A stretch of 64,000 nucleotides of DNA from NCBI RefSeq assembly GCF_006965445.1, contig NZ_CP041356.1, positions 1,054,001-1,118,000 on the forward strand, given 5' to 3'. Shown piece after piece: positions 51,142 to 59,995 of the stretch. Within the stretch, counting starts at the first letter, position 1; each line of letters opens with the position of its first letter. The position numbers were made by a program, and so were the translations under genes. The notes under the pieces were generated by a model that saw nothing but the letters and a program-made list of their open reading frames with translations, was not told where the DNA came from and searched no databases. The DNA comes from Lactococcus protaetiae (GTDB lineage Bacteria; Bacillota; Bacilli; Lactobacillales; Streptococcaceae).

Positions 51142-52245
51142 ATGGAAGCGTCAGTTGAATTATTAAAAAAATTAGTATCTATTCCATCTGCATCAGGGAA
51201 TGAGAAAGAGATTCTAGAATATATTGAGCAATGGTTAATAGATAAAAAATTCGATTTTGTATTACGTGAAAAAAGTTTTGTTGCAGGACAAATTAAGGCG
51301 CAAGTGAAAGCTAAGAAAGCGGTCATTTTTGCTGGTCATATTGATACTGTTGTTGCTGGAAATTTGGAGGACTGGAATTTTCCTCCAACTGAGCCACAAG
51401 TCAAAGATGGAAAAATTTTCGGTCTTGGTGTAAGCGACATGAAAGGCGGAGATGTTGGTAATTTAATTGCTGCAGCTGATTTTGTAGGAGAAGCGCTCAC
51501 ACAGGATATTTGGGTTGTAGGGACAGCTAATGAAGAACTAGATGGTAAAGGTTCAGAGGATTTTGCAAATTGGTTCGTAAAAAATACAGATTATCAATCA
51601 GCAGTTTGCATTATTTCGGAACCAACAAGCCTGAATAAAATTTATGTTGGACAGCGTGGGAATCATTTTATGAAGCTGCATTTTACAGGAAAAGCAGGTC
51701 ATGCTTCACATCAAGAGCATTTTGGATTGAGTGCTTTGGGGACAGCAAGTCAGTTTTTGGCAAATATTGATACTATTGCTGAAGATTTAAAGAAGTATAA
51801 AAATCAGGTTTTAGGAGTTCCATCATTTGTAGCGACGTCCATTCAGGCTGGAGATTCAAGTTCACCAAATAAAACAGCAGATTATGCAGATGTAGTAGTA
51901 GATTGTCGTCTAACGCCAGAGCTAGAAGAGGTTTTTGAAGCTTATATGGAGGAGTTAGGTAAAAAATACAACTTTACTTATGAGAATGTTGTAACTCCAG
52001 TATTATCTACTTTGACAGATGGACAGGCTCCTTTTGTAGAAATATTGAAAGAATTATCTGATGCGACAACGACTGCTGCTGTCGGTTCAAATGACCAAGG
52101 CTTTTTTGAAAATATTGGGGTCAGTACAGTAGTATTTGGACCAGGAGAGCATGATCAGGGACACGTTGCCAATGAATATTTTATTATTGAGAACTTGGAG
52201 AAACATATTCAATTATTAAAGCAATTTATTCATCAGATGCAGTAA
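51142..52245 (+). CDS. M20 family metallopeptidase (ArgE/DapE-like)
   Basis: A 367-residue zinc amidohydrolase or peptidase. Zinc and catalytic motifs are FAGHIDTV (His-x-Asp), GVSDMKGG (Asp), ANEELDGKG (Glu-Glu) and IISEPT; the dimerisation domain contains GKAGHASHQEHFG, and the last zinc His is in EHDQGHVANEY. Related enzymes are acetylornithine deacetylase and succinyl-diaminopimelate desuccinylase; substrate uncertain. It follows the binding-protein gene by 47 bases with AAGGAGAG before the ATG, so probably the same operon. It could hydrolyse an N-acyl amino acid imported by that system. Confidence 0.88.
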   Translation: MEASVELLKKLVSIPSASGNEKEILEYIEQWLIDKKFDFVLREKSFVAGQIKAQVKAKKAVIFAGHIDTVVAGNLEDWNFPPTEPQVKDGKIFGLGVSDMKGGDVGNLIAAADFVGEALTQDIWVVGTANEELDGKGSEDFANWFVKNTDYQSAVCIISEPTSLNKIYVGQRGNHFMKLHFTGKAGHASHQEHFGLSALGTASQFLANIDTIAEDLKKYKNQVLGVPSFVATSIQAGDSSSPNKTADYADVVVDCRLTPELEEVFEAYMEELGKKYNFTYENVVTPVLSTLTDGQAPFVEILKELSDATTTAAVGSNDQGFFENIGVSTVVFGPGEHDQGHVANEYFIIENLEKHIQLLKQFIHQMQ

Positions 52246-52277
52246 AATAAAAATGTTACTCAATCGAGTAACATTTT
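52246..52277. terminator. Bidirectional intrinsic terminator
   Basis: AAAAATGTTACTC and GAGTAACATTTTT form a 13-bp stem with a short loop between convergent genes. Confidence 0.9.
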
Positions 52278-52279
52278 TA

Positions 52280-52735
52280 TTATTTTGTTTGTTCAGCAGC
52301 TTCATCAACGATGAAAGTAAATTGGCAAGTCGTTACTTTTTTACCATCAACATAAGCAGCAGCATCAGCCGTCCCAACTTTTCCTCGGAATTTAGTAATT
52401 TCAAATTCGAGTTTCATAACATCGCCAGGTACAACTTTTTGGCGGAACTTAGCTTTGTCGATTCCACCGATATAAGCCATTTTACCTTGAAATTCTTCTT
52501 TTTTGAGAATCAATATCGAACCAGCTTGAGCAAGTGATTCAAGAATCAAAACACCTGGAAAAGTAGGATTGCCTGGAAAATGACCATTGAAAACTTCTTC
52601 ATTGATTGTCACATTTTTTGTGGCAATGATTTTATTTTCAGAGAGTTCATCAACATAGTCAATAAACATGATTGGGTAGCGATTAGGAATAACTTCCATC
52701 ACTTCAGTTGCGGTCATGGCATATTGTTTTGTCAT
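52280..52735 (-). CDS. fabZ: 3-hydroxyacyl-ACP dehydratase
   Basis: Dehydrates 3-hydroxyacyl-ACP in fatty-acid elongation; 151 residues with a hot-dog fold. The catalytic His is in FNGHFPGNPTFPGV and the catalytic Glu in LILESLAQAG. Lactococci and enterococci have two FabZ-type proteins, one next to fabI; in Enterococcus that copy (FabN) also isomerises the double bond for unsaturated fatty acids. The position divergent from fabI suggests this may be the FabN-type copy, an inference that sequence alone cannot settle. Confidence 0.93.
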   Translation of the reverse strand: MTKQYAMTATEVMEVIPNRYPIMFIDYVDELSENKIIATKNVTINEEVFNGHFPGNPTFPGVLILESLAQAGSILILKKEEFQGKMAYIGGIDKAKFRQKVVPGDVMKLEFEITKFRGKVGTADAAAYVDGKKVTTCQFTFIVDEAAEQTK

Positions 52736-53236
52736 TGTATTCTTTTTCCTTTTACGAATTTATGGATACTTATAATTATATCACGTAAGATAGATTTTGT
52801 TATATTTGAACATGTTTTTTTTACTTACCGAGTGCTTCTATGAATGTGAAGTGTTATGAACTAATATAAGCAGAGAATTGAGAAACTCTAACTTGACAGT
52901 TCGGCATTTTTAAGTTAAAATTTTATGTATCAAGTATTTTGATATACAAAACCTTTTACATTTAATCTTACCAATTTCTTGTGAAAGTGTCAACTTTTTT
53001 ATTAAAGATATGAGAAGTGCTCACTTACAGGCTATGAAAGATAGAAAAATCTATGGTTTCGCATAATCGCAGGCTCTAGGTTTTATCTTTTTTTACGGGC
53101 TTTTAAGTGAAAGGCTGGTATTTATACTCAACTAACTTTAAACCATCTGTGAGTGTTTTTAGCGAATCTAGTATAAAAATATCAGAGTGTGCTTTGAATT
53201 CAATTATTAAATTAAAGAAAAGGACTTATTTTATTT
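52736..53236. other. Divergent fabZ/fabI intergenic region
   Basis: A 500-base gap without a gene. It holds a FabT-like site at 52936-52952 and, at about 52990-53130, GC-richer segments (AGGCTATGAAAGATAG, AATCGCAGGCTCTAGG) ending in a T-rich stretch (TATCTTTTTTT) that may be a structured leader or small transcript. No mosaic modules or CTGTCAG copies are seen here. Confidence 0.5.
52936..52952 (+). promoter_or_regulatory. Candidate FabT operator
   Basis: ATTTTGATATACAAAAC keeps the TTTGAT and CAAA halves of the FabT consensus (ANTTTGATTATCAAATT) but differs in the centre and end. FabT represses fatty-acid genes in lactococci and streptococci. It lies between fabZ and fabI. Confidence 0.4.
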
Positions 53237-53989
53237 ATGTTTTTAGAAGGTAAAAAGATTGTCGTTATGGGTGTCGCCAACAATAAATCTATTGCTTGGG
53301 GATGTGCAAAGGCGTTGAAAGATCAAGGTGCTACACTAATTTATACTTTCCAAAATGAACGTATGGAAAAACAATTGGCAAAATTGGCTGAACCGGAAGA
53401 TTTGCTTATTGAATGTGATGTTGCTTCTGATGAATCAATTCGTCGTGCTTTTTCAACAATCGAAAGTCGTGTAGGGAAAATTGATGGTTTAGTTCATGCT
53501 GTTGCTTACTCTAAAAAAGAAGAACTTGGCGGGAATGTCACTGATATTTCACGTGACGGTTATGCGCTGGCACAAGATATTTCGGCTTATAGCTTGCTTG
53601 CTGTTTCCAAAGCCGCAAAACCTTTGCTCAATAAGGGTTCTGGTATTGTAACTTTGACTTACATGGGTTCAGTTCGTGCGATTCCAAACTACAATGTCAT
53701 GGGGATTGCTAAAGCGGCACTCGAATCTACAGTTCGTTATCTTGCTGCTGAAATGGCACACGTTGGTGTTCATGTAAATGGTATTTCTGCTGGTGCAATT
53801 AAAACGCTTGCTGTATCAGGTGTTTCAGGTTATAAAGATTTGATTAAAGAATCTGATAGCCGTACAGCAGATGGTATTGGTGTAACAATCGAAGAAGTAG
53901 GGCAAACTGCTGCTTTCCTTGTTAGTCCTCTTGCTGCGGGTATCATTGGTGACATCATTTATGTTGATAAGGGTGTTCATTTGACTTAA
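53237..53989 (+). CDS. fabI: Enoyl-ACP reductase (NADH), FabI
   Basis: Completes each fatty-acid elongation cycle by reducing enoyl-ACP; the triclosan target. A 250-residue short-chain-dehydrogenase fold with the dinucleotide site VMGVANNKSIAWGCAKAL, the catalytic Tyr-x6-Lys in YNVMGIAK, and the substrate loop SAGAIKTLA. The AAAAGGAC ribosome binding site lies before the ATG. It is divergent from fabZ; control by FabT is plausible. Confidence 0.96.
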   Translation: MFLEGKKIVVMGVANNKSIAWGCAKALKDQGATLIYTFQNERMEKQLAKLAEPEDLLIECDVASDESIRRAFSTIESRVGKIDGLVHAVAYSKKEELGGNVTDISRDGYALAQDISAYSLLAVSKAAKPLLNKGSGIVTLTYMGSVRAIPNYNVMGIAKAALESTVRYLAAEMAHVGVHVNGISAGAIKTLAVSGVSGYKDLIKESDSRTADGIGVTIEEVGQTAAFLVSPLAAGIIGDIIYVDKGVHLT

Positions 53990-53997
53990 GAATAATG

Positions 53998-54031
53998 AAA
54001 AGCACTGACAGAAACTCTGTCAGTGTTTTTT
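53998..54031. terminator. CTGACAG-type terminator between fabI and the Nudix gene
   Basis: AAAAGCACTGACAGA and TCTGTCAGTGTTTT form the stem, followed by TT. It lies between convergent genes. Confidence 0.88.
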
Positions 54032-54451
54032 GATATATCTTATCAGCCAATTATCACGGATTTCTTGAGAAATGGGGCTGTCAGTATGCTGACAGCTCTT
54101 TTTGATTTGCATTTTTCTATGAGGGACCATGAGAAAAGGCAGATGATGGATGGAGAAAAATTTGACTTTTGCAGTTTCTGAGCCAGATTTTAGGGCAGTT
54201 CCATCGATGATTCTTCCTGTGAAGATATACTGACGGTCATCGAGCTCGATGTTATCGTACTGACCTGAGTATTGGTCAATCTTTATCTGGAAACCTGTTT
54301 CTTCAAAATACTCGCGAACTGCAGCCTCCATAGGACTTTCGCCTGAGTCAATATGTCCACCAGGTAAATCCCAAAGGGGAAAGTCGCGACGTTTGACTAA
54401 TAAAATCTTATCATCTTTTTTACAAATGGTAAATGCTCCCGATGTTTTCAT
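54020..54451 (-). CDS. Nudix hydrolase
   Basis: A 143-residue MutT-like Nudix protein with a canonical box GGHIDSGESPMEAAVREYFEETGF. The N-terminal GAFTICKKDDKILLVKRRDFPLWDLPGG is typical of ADP-ribose or nucleotide pyrophosphatases; substrate unknown. An 18-bp CTGTCAG palindrome (54079-54096) lies near the C-terminal coding end. The coding region overlaps the terminator hairpin at its 3' end. It is monocistronic. Confidence 0.87.
   Translation of the reverse strand: MKTSGAFTICKKDDKILLVKRRDFPLWDLPGGHIDSGESPMEAAVREYFEETGFQIKIDQYSGQYDNIELDDRQYIFTGRIIDGTALKSGSETAKVKFFSIHHLPFLMVPHRKMQIKKSCQHTDSPISQEIRDNWLIRYIKKH
54079..54096. repeat. 18-bp CTGTCAG palindrome in the Nudix gene
   Basis: CTGTCAGTATGCTGACAG, identical to the copy at 12589-12606, in the C-terminal coding part. 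Confidence 0.9.
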
Positions 54452-54523
54452 AGCGTAATAATAGCATAAAACACTTGGTCTGACAAGATTTTTTAAATCA
54501 TTCTTTATAAATAAGAAACTCTG

Positions 54524-54615
54524 TCAGTTCAATGCGATTAACGTGAGCATTGAATCGGCGGATAAAATCTTCATCAGCAGAGCTGATAAAGCTGTCAGTA
54601 CACTGACAGAGTTTT
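54524..54615. repeat. Repeat downstream of yidC2, copy A
   Basis: Contains TGTCAGTTCAATGCGATTA, TGAGCATTGAATCGGCGGAT and an 18-bp palindrome CTGTCAGTACACTGACAG (54592-54609). The TTCAATGC/GCATTGAA arms form a hairpin. The same 90-bp arrangement occurs at 56046-56138; both lie just downstream of minus-strand genes. Confidence 0.85.
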
Positions 54616-54619
54616 CTTT

Positions 54620-55582
54620 TTATTTTCGGTTTTGTTTACCAGCGTTTCGGCCGCCTTTTTTGCGTTCTTCATCATTTCTTTCGCTAGTGATCGCTTTAAA
54701 ATTTTCTTGAACAGATGTTGGAGTAACATCTTTGACGCCTTCATCATTGATTTTTGGAGGATTTTTTGTAAATTCTTCGTCAATTTTACGACGCATCCGA
54801 GGCTTCATAATGAAAGTAATGATGACTTGTTGGATGACAATAACGAAACCACCAACAGCCCAGTAGAGTGCAACTCCAGCAGGTGACATGAAGCTGAAGA
54901 TAACAATCATGGCAGGACTCATAATCAACATTGTCATTCCTGTTTTCTTTTGCTCTGGAGTCATTGAAAATGTTGAAATCCAAGTTTGGAGGAAGTAGAG
55001 TACTCCTGAGATGATTGTTAAAATGATGCTAGGGTGACCAAGTGGGATACCAAAGAAAGTTGCATTTGAAATTCCTTGAGTATAGGCAGCGGCATTATAG
55101 AGCGCGATAAAGAAAGGCCATTGTATCAGCATTGGTAAGCAGCCAATCGAGGCAAGCATGTTAATCCCATTATCTTTTTGGGCTTTCATGAGTGCTTGTT
55201 GGGCAGCCATTTTTTCTTCGGAAGTTGTTGCTGATTTTAAACGTTCATTTAATGGAGCAAAAACAGGAGCGAGATAAGCCGTTTTTTCTTGCATATATGT
55301 TGATTTGTAGGCTTGATTTAAACCTAAAGGCAAAATCAAGAAACGAATAATCAAGGTAACAAGAATAATTCCCCAGCCATAACCTAAACCGAGATTATGG
55401 GCAAAAAGGTCAACAAACCCAGACATGGGACGGACAAGGAGATTATAGGTCAAACCATGAGTAGCGGCTTGCGTGGGGACACGAACGCCGTTAACAACAT
55501 GAGTCTGAACACAGCCAGATAGAAGCAACAGCGCTGCCACAGAAATTCCGGCTAGGGTTAATTTTTTCTTTGAATTTTTCAA
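54620..55582 (-). CDS. yidC: Membrane protein insertase YidC2 (OxaA family lipoprotein)
   Basis: Inserts and folds membrane proteins alone or with SecYEG. The 320-residue precursor has a lipoprotein signal ending LLLLSGC (Cys near residue 24), five membrane spans and the conserved groove Arg in LIIRFLILPLG. The long positively charged tail (ERNDEERKKGGRNAGKQNRK) is typical of YidC2, which can bind ribosomes, rather than YidC1, which is linked to rnpA. Monocistronic, with a long repeat-containing leader region. Confidence 0.94.
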   Translation of the reverse strand: MKNSKKKLTLAGISVAALLLLSGCVQTHVVNGVRVPTQAATHGLTYNLLVRPMSGFVDLFAHNLGLGYGWGIILVTLIIRFLILPLGLNQAYKSTYMQEKTAYLAPVFAPLNERLKSATTSEEKMAAQQALMKAQKDNGINMLASIGCLPMLIQWPFFIALYNAAAYTQGISNATFFGIPLGHPSIILTIISGVLYFLQTWISTFSMTPEQKKTGMTMLIMSPAMIVIFSFMSPAGVALYWAVGGFVIVIQQVIITFIMKPRMRRKIDEEFTKNPPKINDEGVKDVTPTSVQENFKAITSERNDEERKKGGRNAGKQNRK

Positions 55583-56045
55583 AATAAGTTCACTTTCTAT
55601 AAAGATGAGTTAGAGTGTAAAGTGTAAAAAACCTAAATAGTGAAGCACAGCTTCTTTACAGTCAACAGGTTTGAAATCACCAGTTGACATTACTACCTTA
55701 TCGGCTTGAGGATATGCTAGTTGTTTCATATAGTCAATTGTCACTGCAACTTGGGGTCTTAGTTAAGTATCATATCATTGCTTCAGCACATAGTTAGGCG
55801 AGCATGGATAGCGCAGCAACGAAATTGCGGAAAACGTGAAATCGACAGTAGAGTTATCTACTAATTTTCAGAAAAAGTTAGAGATGACTGTACTAGCTAC
55901 TCTTTCAAGAGATAAAGAATACAACACAAGCAGTGTTTTTGAACACATCTACTCATAAATTAAACATACTTTACCATTTTACCTGATTTTTTGTTGAAAT
56001 TCAATAGGACTAAAGCCCGAAAAATCACGGAGATAGTTGACAAAA
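55583..56045. other. Leader region of yidC2 with degenerate mosaic modules (element 15)
   Basis: Bases 55700-55865 carry decayed mosaic modules (GGATATGCTAGTTGTTTCAT, GGCGAGCATGGATAGCG, AGCAACGAAATTGCGG, AATCGACAG). The rest is AT-rich with no gene; a partial CodY-like box AATTTTCAGAAAAAG lies at 55863-55877. Confidence 0.6.
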
Positions 56046-56138
56046 AGCTGTCAGTTCAATGCGATTACCATGAGCATTGAATCGGCGGATAAAAGTTTTG
56101 TCAGCGAAGCTGAAAAAGCTGTCAGCATACTGACAGCT
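56046..56138. repeat. Repeat downstream of the HAD gene, copy B
   Basis: Second copy of the 54524-54615 repeat: CTGTCAGTTCAATGCGATTA, TGAGCATTGAATCGGCGGAT, then CTGTCAGCATACTGACAG (56119-56136). Central bases differ (ACCATGA for ACGTGA), keeping the hairpin. Confidence 0.85.
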
Positions 56139-56190
56139 TCATTTTTATTAATAAGAGTCTTGTCAGCAATATTTTCTGGCAAATCAGATG

Positions 56191-56951
56191 TTAAAGTTCG
56201 TCGTCCATAGCAATAACAGTTTTCAAAATTGCTGCTGTTTCTTGCCAGTCACGCACTGTAATTGTTTCGATGCCCATTTGCACAACAGGGTAGTCATTAC
56301 CACCAGGTTGAGTCATATCACCAAAATAAAGGATTTCAGGTTTAGTCACATTGAGTTCTTTCATCATATGATTCATACCAAATTCTTTGTTTTGTCCTGG
56401 AACAAATCCATTGATTGTTGTTGTACCTGCAACTTCAAATTCGAAATCAGGAGCGTATTTAGAGGCGAGCTTCGCAATTTCATTACGTTTGGTCATGTCT
56501 GGATCCCAAGCTTGTTTTGCCTCAACACCAGCTTTTTGACCGATTGCAGAATAGGCAATCATTGACTCACGATTTTCATTGATTTCGTCGCCTGGAAGAA
56601 GCACTGACTCATCCCAATGTCCAAGTTCTTTAGCTGCTTTTTCAAGTGCTCCATGATAGCGTTTGCTTGCTCATCGGTTAATGAGAAATTAAAGACTTGT
56701 TTCCATTCACCATTTTCATGAGCATAGTATTGTGTGCCTTGTGCGACAAATAAATGAAAATTATCTAAGTTTGCAGTTTCGGGCAAATTATTGATAATTT
56801 GAATCAGAAATTGGTCGTATTTTTGCCCACTAATTGGAGCAATGATATATTTCTGAGACAATGTTGCGAGCAACTCAGCCATTTCAGGAAAGATTGGCAT
56901 TTTTGGTTCGTTGAGTGTGTTGTCAATGTCGAAACTTAAGATTTTTTTCAT
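56191..56951 (-). CDS. HAD-IIB phosphatase, phosphomannomutase-like, frameshifted
   Basis: A HAD-superfamily (Cof/PMM branch) enzyme of about 253 residues. FDIDNTLNEP holds the nucleophile aspartates and the late motif FGDMTQPGGNDYPVVQMG closely resembles eukaryotic-type phosphomannomutase (GDKTxPGGNDxEI). The frame breaks near 56655: after ANAIME the sequence continues as ALEKAAKELGHWDESVLLPG only in the next frame, one G being missing (gagc for gaggc). The parts are 56559-56951 and 56191-56604. AAAGGAGA precedes the ATG at 56951. Whether it is a mutase or a sugar phosphatase is not clear. Confidence 0.88.
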
Positions 56952-57096
56952 AAGTCTTTCTCCTTTAAGGTACAAAAACGACTGACTTGACTTTGAGAAG
57001 TAGCTAAAACGGGCTAGTCTATTTTTCAAAGCCAAGTCGTTTTCGTTCGTTTTATTTTTTATTTATCAACGCTTACATTATAACACTTTTATAACA

Positions 57097-57137
57097 AAAA
57101 ACACAGTCAAACTATGAATGAGACTGTGTTTTTTTCA
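57097..57137. terminator. Intrinsic terminator downstream of panT
   Basis: AAAAACACAGTC and GACTGTGTTTTT form a 12-bp stem with A/T runs on both sides; it serves the minus-strand panT-coa genes. Confidence 0.88.
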
Positions 57138-57728
57138 TTATTGATTACCTCTAGCTTTGGATAAAGCAGGGACAATTGCCATTGTCAAGATGACTGCGAT
57201 GACAACTTCAGCGATAGAATTTCCAGTGATAATAGAAGCGAGTAAAGCACCAAAAGTTTGTTTAGTGACAGCTCGAAAGAATAAGAAGATAAATCCGAGG
57301 ACAAGCACAGTATTTGTCGCAGTGCCGACGAAGGCAGCCAGACCAGCTCCAAACTGATTTTTACTCATTTTGTAAATGTAATAAGGAAAAACTCCGATTA
57401 AAATTCGAGGAACAATAGCGATAACTAAAGCCCAAATTGAACCATGATTCGTTCCAGGAATAGGTTGTAAAGGGCTGAACATGAAGCTTGAAGGCAAGGT
57501 GACTACAGTCGCGTTAACCACGCTGATAATCCCCATCACTAAACCAAGGAACGCGCCTTTTTTGCTCCCAAGAACGATTGAGCCGATAATCACTGGAATG
57601 TGCAATAGCGTGGGAACAATTGGCAAAGGCCAGACACTATAAACAATCTGGCTTAAAATTTGGACAACGACCATGATTGCGATAAAAATCGCAAGAATCG
57701 CAACGTCAGATGCTTTAGAATTTTTCAT
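57138..57728 (-). CDS. panT: Pantothenate ECF transporter substrate-binding component PanT
   Basis: The S component of an energy-coupling-factor transporter, 196 residues with about six membrane spans. The PTLLHIPVIIGSIVLGSKKGAFLGLVMGIISV segment is typical of the family, and the adjacent coaC and coaB genes support pantothenate as the ligand. It works with a shared EcfT-EcfA1-EcfA2 module encoded elsewhere. It begins 12 bases after coaC, so the genes are cotranscribed. Confidence 0.9.
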   Translation of the reverse strand: MKNSKASDVAILAIFIAIMVVVQILSQIVYSVWPLPIVPTLLHIPVIIGSIVLGSKKGAFLGLVMGIISVVNATVVTLPSSFMFSPLQPIPGTNHGSIWALVIAIVPRILIGVFPYYIYKMSKNQFGAGLAAFVGTATNTVLVLGFIFLFFRAVTKQTFGALLASIITGNSIAEVVIAVILTMAIVPALSKARGNQ

Positions 57729-57740
57729 ATTTACCTCGTT

Positions 57741-58277
57741 TTATAGGGATTGCTCAATGCTTGATAAGATGTCTGGTAGGTCAGCAAGTGCGCCCTCTCC
57801 AAAGTCTCCACAGGCAAGTAAAGATTTTTTAGGTTGAATAATATTATAATCTATTTTCTTAAGAATCTCAATATTTCGTTGCGTTAACGGATTTTGGTAC
57901 ATTTTCGTATTCATCGCTGGCGCAAGATATTTTGGCACGCTAGGCTCTAAAGCGAGTGCGACACTTGTCACGATATCATTTGCAGCACCTTGCGAGAGAC
58001 GGCTGATAGTGTCTGCGGTAGCGGGTGCAACGAGAAATAGTTCTGTGTTTTTAGCAAGGTCAATATGGTTGACAATTTCAGGACGTTCCTCGTCCATGAC
58101 ATTAAAGTGAACTTTGTTTTTGGAGAGGACTTGAAGAGTCAGAGGAGTGATAAATTGAGTAGCGGCGTGAGTCATGAGTACAGTGACCTCATGATTTTGC
58201 TTTGTCAGTAACGAAACAAGGTCAGCAGCTTTATATGCGGCAATGCTGCCTGTAACAGCTAAAGTGATTTTTGTCAT
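57741..58277 (-). CDS. coaC: Phosphopantothenoylcysteine decarboxylase
   Basis: An FMN-dependent decarboxylase making 4'-phosphopantetheine in coenzyme A synthesis; 178 residues. VTGSIAAYKAADLVSLL binds FMN, and APATADTISRLSQGAANDIV and PAMNTKMYQNP carry catalytic and substrate residues; the active-site Cys is in LLACGDFGEG. In lactic acid bacteria CoaC and CoaB are separate proteins, as here. A mosaic element of about 570 bp separates it from coaB upstream. Confidence 0.94.
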   Translation of the reverse strand: MTKITLAVTGSIAAYKAADLVSLLTKQNHEVTVLMTHAATQFITPLTLQVLSKNKVHFNVMDEERPEIVNHIDLAKNTELFLVAPATADTISRLSQGAANDIVTSVALALEPSVPKYLAPAMNTKMYQNPLTQRNIEILKKIDYNIIQPKKSLLACGDFGEGALADLPDILSSIEQSL

Positions 58278-58309
58278 GATCAGTCCTTTCTGGGGTTGAA
58301 GTCCGAACT

Positions 58310-58820
58310 TATACTAGTTCACCTTTAATTTTACATAGTAAAATTATTAGATGGCTACGCTGTCCATTGGCTGTATTTCTACTTTGCTCTGCTTCCGACA
58401 CTATCTCCGCAACTTCGTTGCTTCGCTGTCCATGCGAAGCACCTAGTCGCAGTGGCAAGCCACTAGGTGAAGCAACTAGCATATCCGTAAGCGCTAAAGC
58501 GCCAACGGCTATCCTATAAAGTGGTAAGTTCAAATCGCAATCTGTTGAAGCGTAATGCCAAATATAATCAAACGGACAAATGTTTTACGCGCAAGAAGAG
58601 GTTTGCGTGAAACGCAAAGCTTTTAATTGCGACTCGGTGCTTTGCCTTTTGCTCTTGCTGCTTTAGCAGATTGCGATTTGAACTTGCCACTTTAGTGGCT
58701 TAGTGAAATCGACGGCGAAGCAAAGCGGAGATAGAGCGAATGGATACCCGTGGTGCATCGACATCGTAGCGCAGTGAAGTAATTTTTAAATGGAACATTC
58801 AGAAATTAAACAGTATTAGT
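58310..58820 (-). repeat. Mosaic intergenic element 16, between coaB and coaC
   Basis: Holds GCGC-TAAA-GCGC, GTGGCAAGCCAC, GCCAC-TTTA-GTGGC, an imperfect GCTGC-TTTA-GCAG, GAGATAGAGCGAATGGATACC and several GAGCAAAAGGCAAAGC-type modules. Its right end, ATTTTTAAATGGAACATTCAG followed by AGTATTAG, matches element 12. It splits two genes of one pathway. Confidence 0.85.
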
Positions 58821-58849
58821 GTCAATTTGTTGTTGATTTTTATAGTGAA

Positions 58850-59541
58850 TTAGCTATAGTACGTTTTTGATACTGACAGAATTTTGTCAGCAATTTCAGA
58901 TTTTGTATGGAGTTCCTCCATACTGTCAGTACTTACAATAAAGGCTTTGTGCTGACTGTTTTTGATATTTTCAAGATCATTTGCAATGATGAAATCGGCT
59001 CGAGTACTGATGAGTTTTTCTTTGGCAACATCAAGCAATTCTTGCTTCTCCACTCCTGCAAGCAATTTGAAACCAAAAAGAAGTACATGAGGGTTCCAAG
59101 TTTTGATAAAACTAATAATTTTGGGTGTTTTTTCCAAAAGCATAATTTGATAATTAGATTTTGATGAGATTTTTTTGGCATGATGAGGATGAAAATTAAG
59201 TAAATCTTGTTCTGTCAGTACTGACGGAAAATTTTCGAGTCCAGTCATGTAAAGGGGCGATAATCACTGACTGCCATGCTATGGACGACCACATCTACTA
59301 AGGGAACACAGCGTTTCATTTCCTTGTAAAGATTCTCAGTTCCCATGATTGTGATAATCTTTAACCGTTGGTTCGCTTGTGGTAAAACTGCTTTGTCACC
59401 AGCAAGAAGAATAACTTCATGTCCATCTTCTAAAAAACGCTCTGCAGTTAATTTGCCAAGTCCTCCTGTAGCAAAATTACTGATGCCACGCACGCTGTCA
59501 ATAGGTTCAGTTGTTCCACCAGAAGTAATTAGAACTTTCAT
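58850..59541 (-). CDS. coaB: Phosphopantothenate-cysteine ligase, frameshifted
   Basis: Joins 4'-phosphopantothenate and cysteine in coenzyme A synthesis; about 230 residues. VLITSGGTTEPIDSVRGISNFATGGLG binds nucleotide and HSMAVSDYRP is the conserved substrate segment. The frame breaks at 59245: DYRPFT-stop should read DYRPFYMTGLEN, so one T is missing (cccttta for ccctttta). The second half (58850-59248) continues with ISSKSNYQIMLLEKTPKII and the ANDLENI lysine/asparagine region. A CTGTCAGTACTGACGG copy (59212-59227) lies just after the break and encodes Ser-Val-Leu-Thr. Confidence 0.92.
59212..59227. repeat. CTGTCAGTACTGACGG palindrome copy in coaB
   Basis: One mismatch to the 16-bp palindrome, in frame on the minus strand. 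Confidence 0.85.
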
Positions 59542-59707
59542 TTTTATATTTAAACTTTCATATTTAGTTTTTTAGAAAAATTGTACGATATAACATACAG
59601 AAATGACTATAACGTCAGACCAGTGTCTTGAGGGCAAAAATTGTGAGAAAAAGTAAAATCTCATTTTATCAGTTGTTCTGTAATCAGCGTGCCTTTAGTT
59701 CTCGAAG

Positions 59708-59995
59708 TTTTAACTTAGCAAGTGCGTGCTATCTTCGCCCTTTGGGCTACACTGTCCATCCTCGCTATGGTGCTACGTGCTTCGCACGCCGTTCTGCGAA
59801 CGTTCTACGCAACTTTGTTGCTCCGCTGTCCGTTTGCTTAGCTGCTAAAGCAGCACTAAGCTCCGCTTTAGTTCTACTGCCCTAGGGTCTTGCGCTTAGA
59901 CTTCAGGGACAGGGTGACCTCATATCTTTGATGTGAGGTTGTACCTTAACATTGATGGGGAGAAACCCCGCCAATGAAGTAATCACTTCAATCGC
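59708..59995 (+). repeat. Mosaic intergenic element 17 (type I ends)
   Basis: TTTTAACTTAGCAAGTGCGT at the left and CCAATGAAGTAATCACTTCA at the right. Inside: ATCTTCGCCCTTTGGGCTAC, CTATGGTGCTACGTGC, CCGTTCTGCGAACG, GCAACTTTGTTGC, GCTGC-TAAA-GCAGC, TGCCCTAGGGTCTTGCGC and ATCTTTGATGTGAGG. The gap from 59542 to 60280 otherwise holds no gene. Confidence 0.88.

Noticed and set aside
55863-55877. CodY box AATTTTCAGAAAAAG upstream of yidC2
   Set aside because: It has two mismatches at one end, lies about 280 bases from the gene in decayed repeat DNA, and yidC2 is not an expected CodY target.
46956-59885. Shared peptide RYGATCFARRSAN in frames at 46956 and 59628 and NLASACYLRPLGY in frames at 6035 and 59628
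   Set aside because: The similarity comes from the mosaic repeat modules being translated in the same frame; there is no codon bias, start signal or family behind it.
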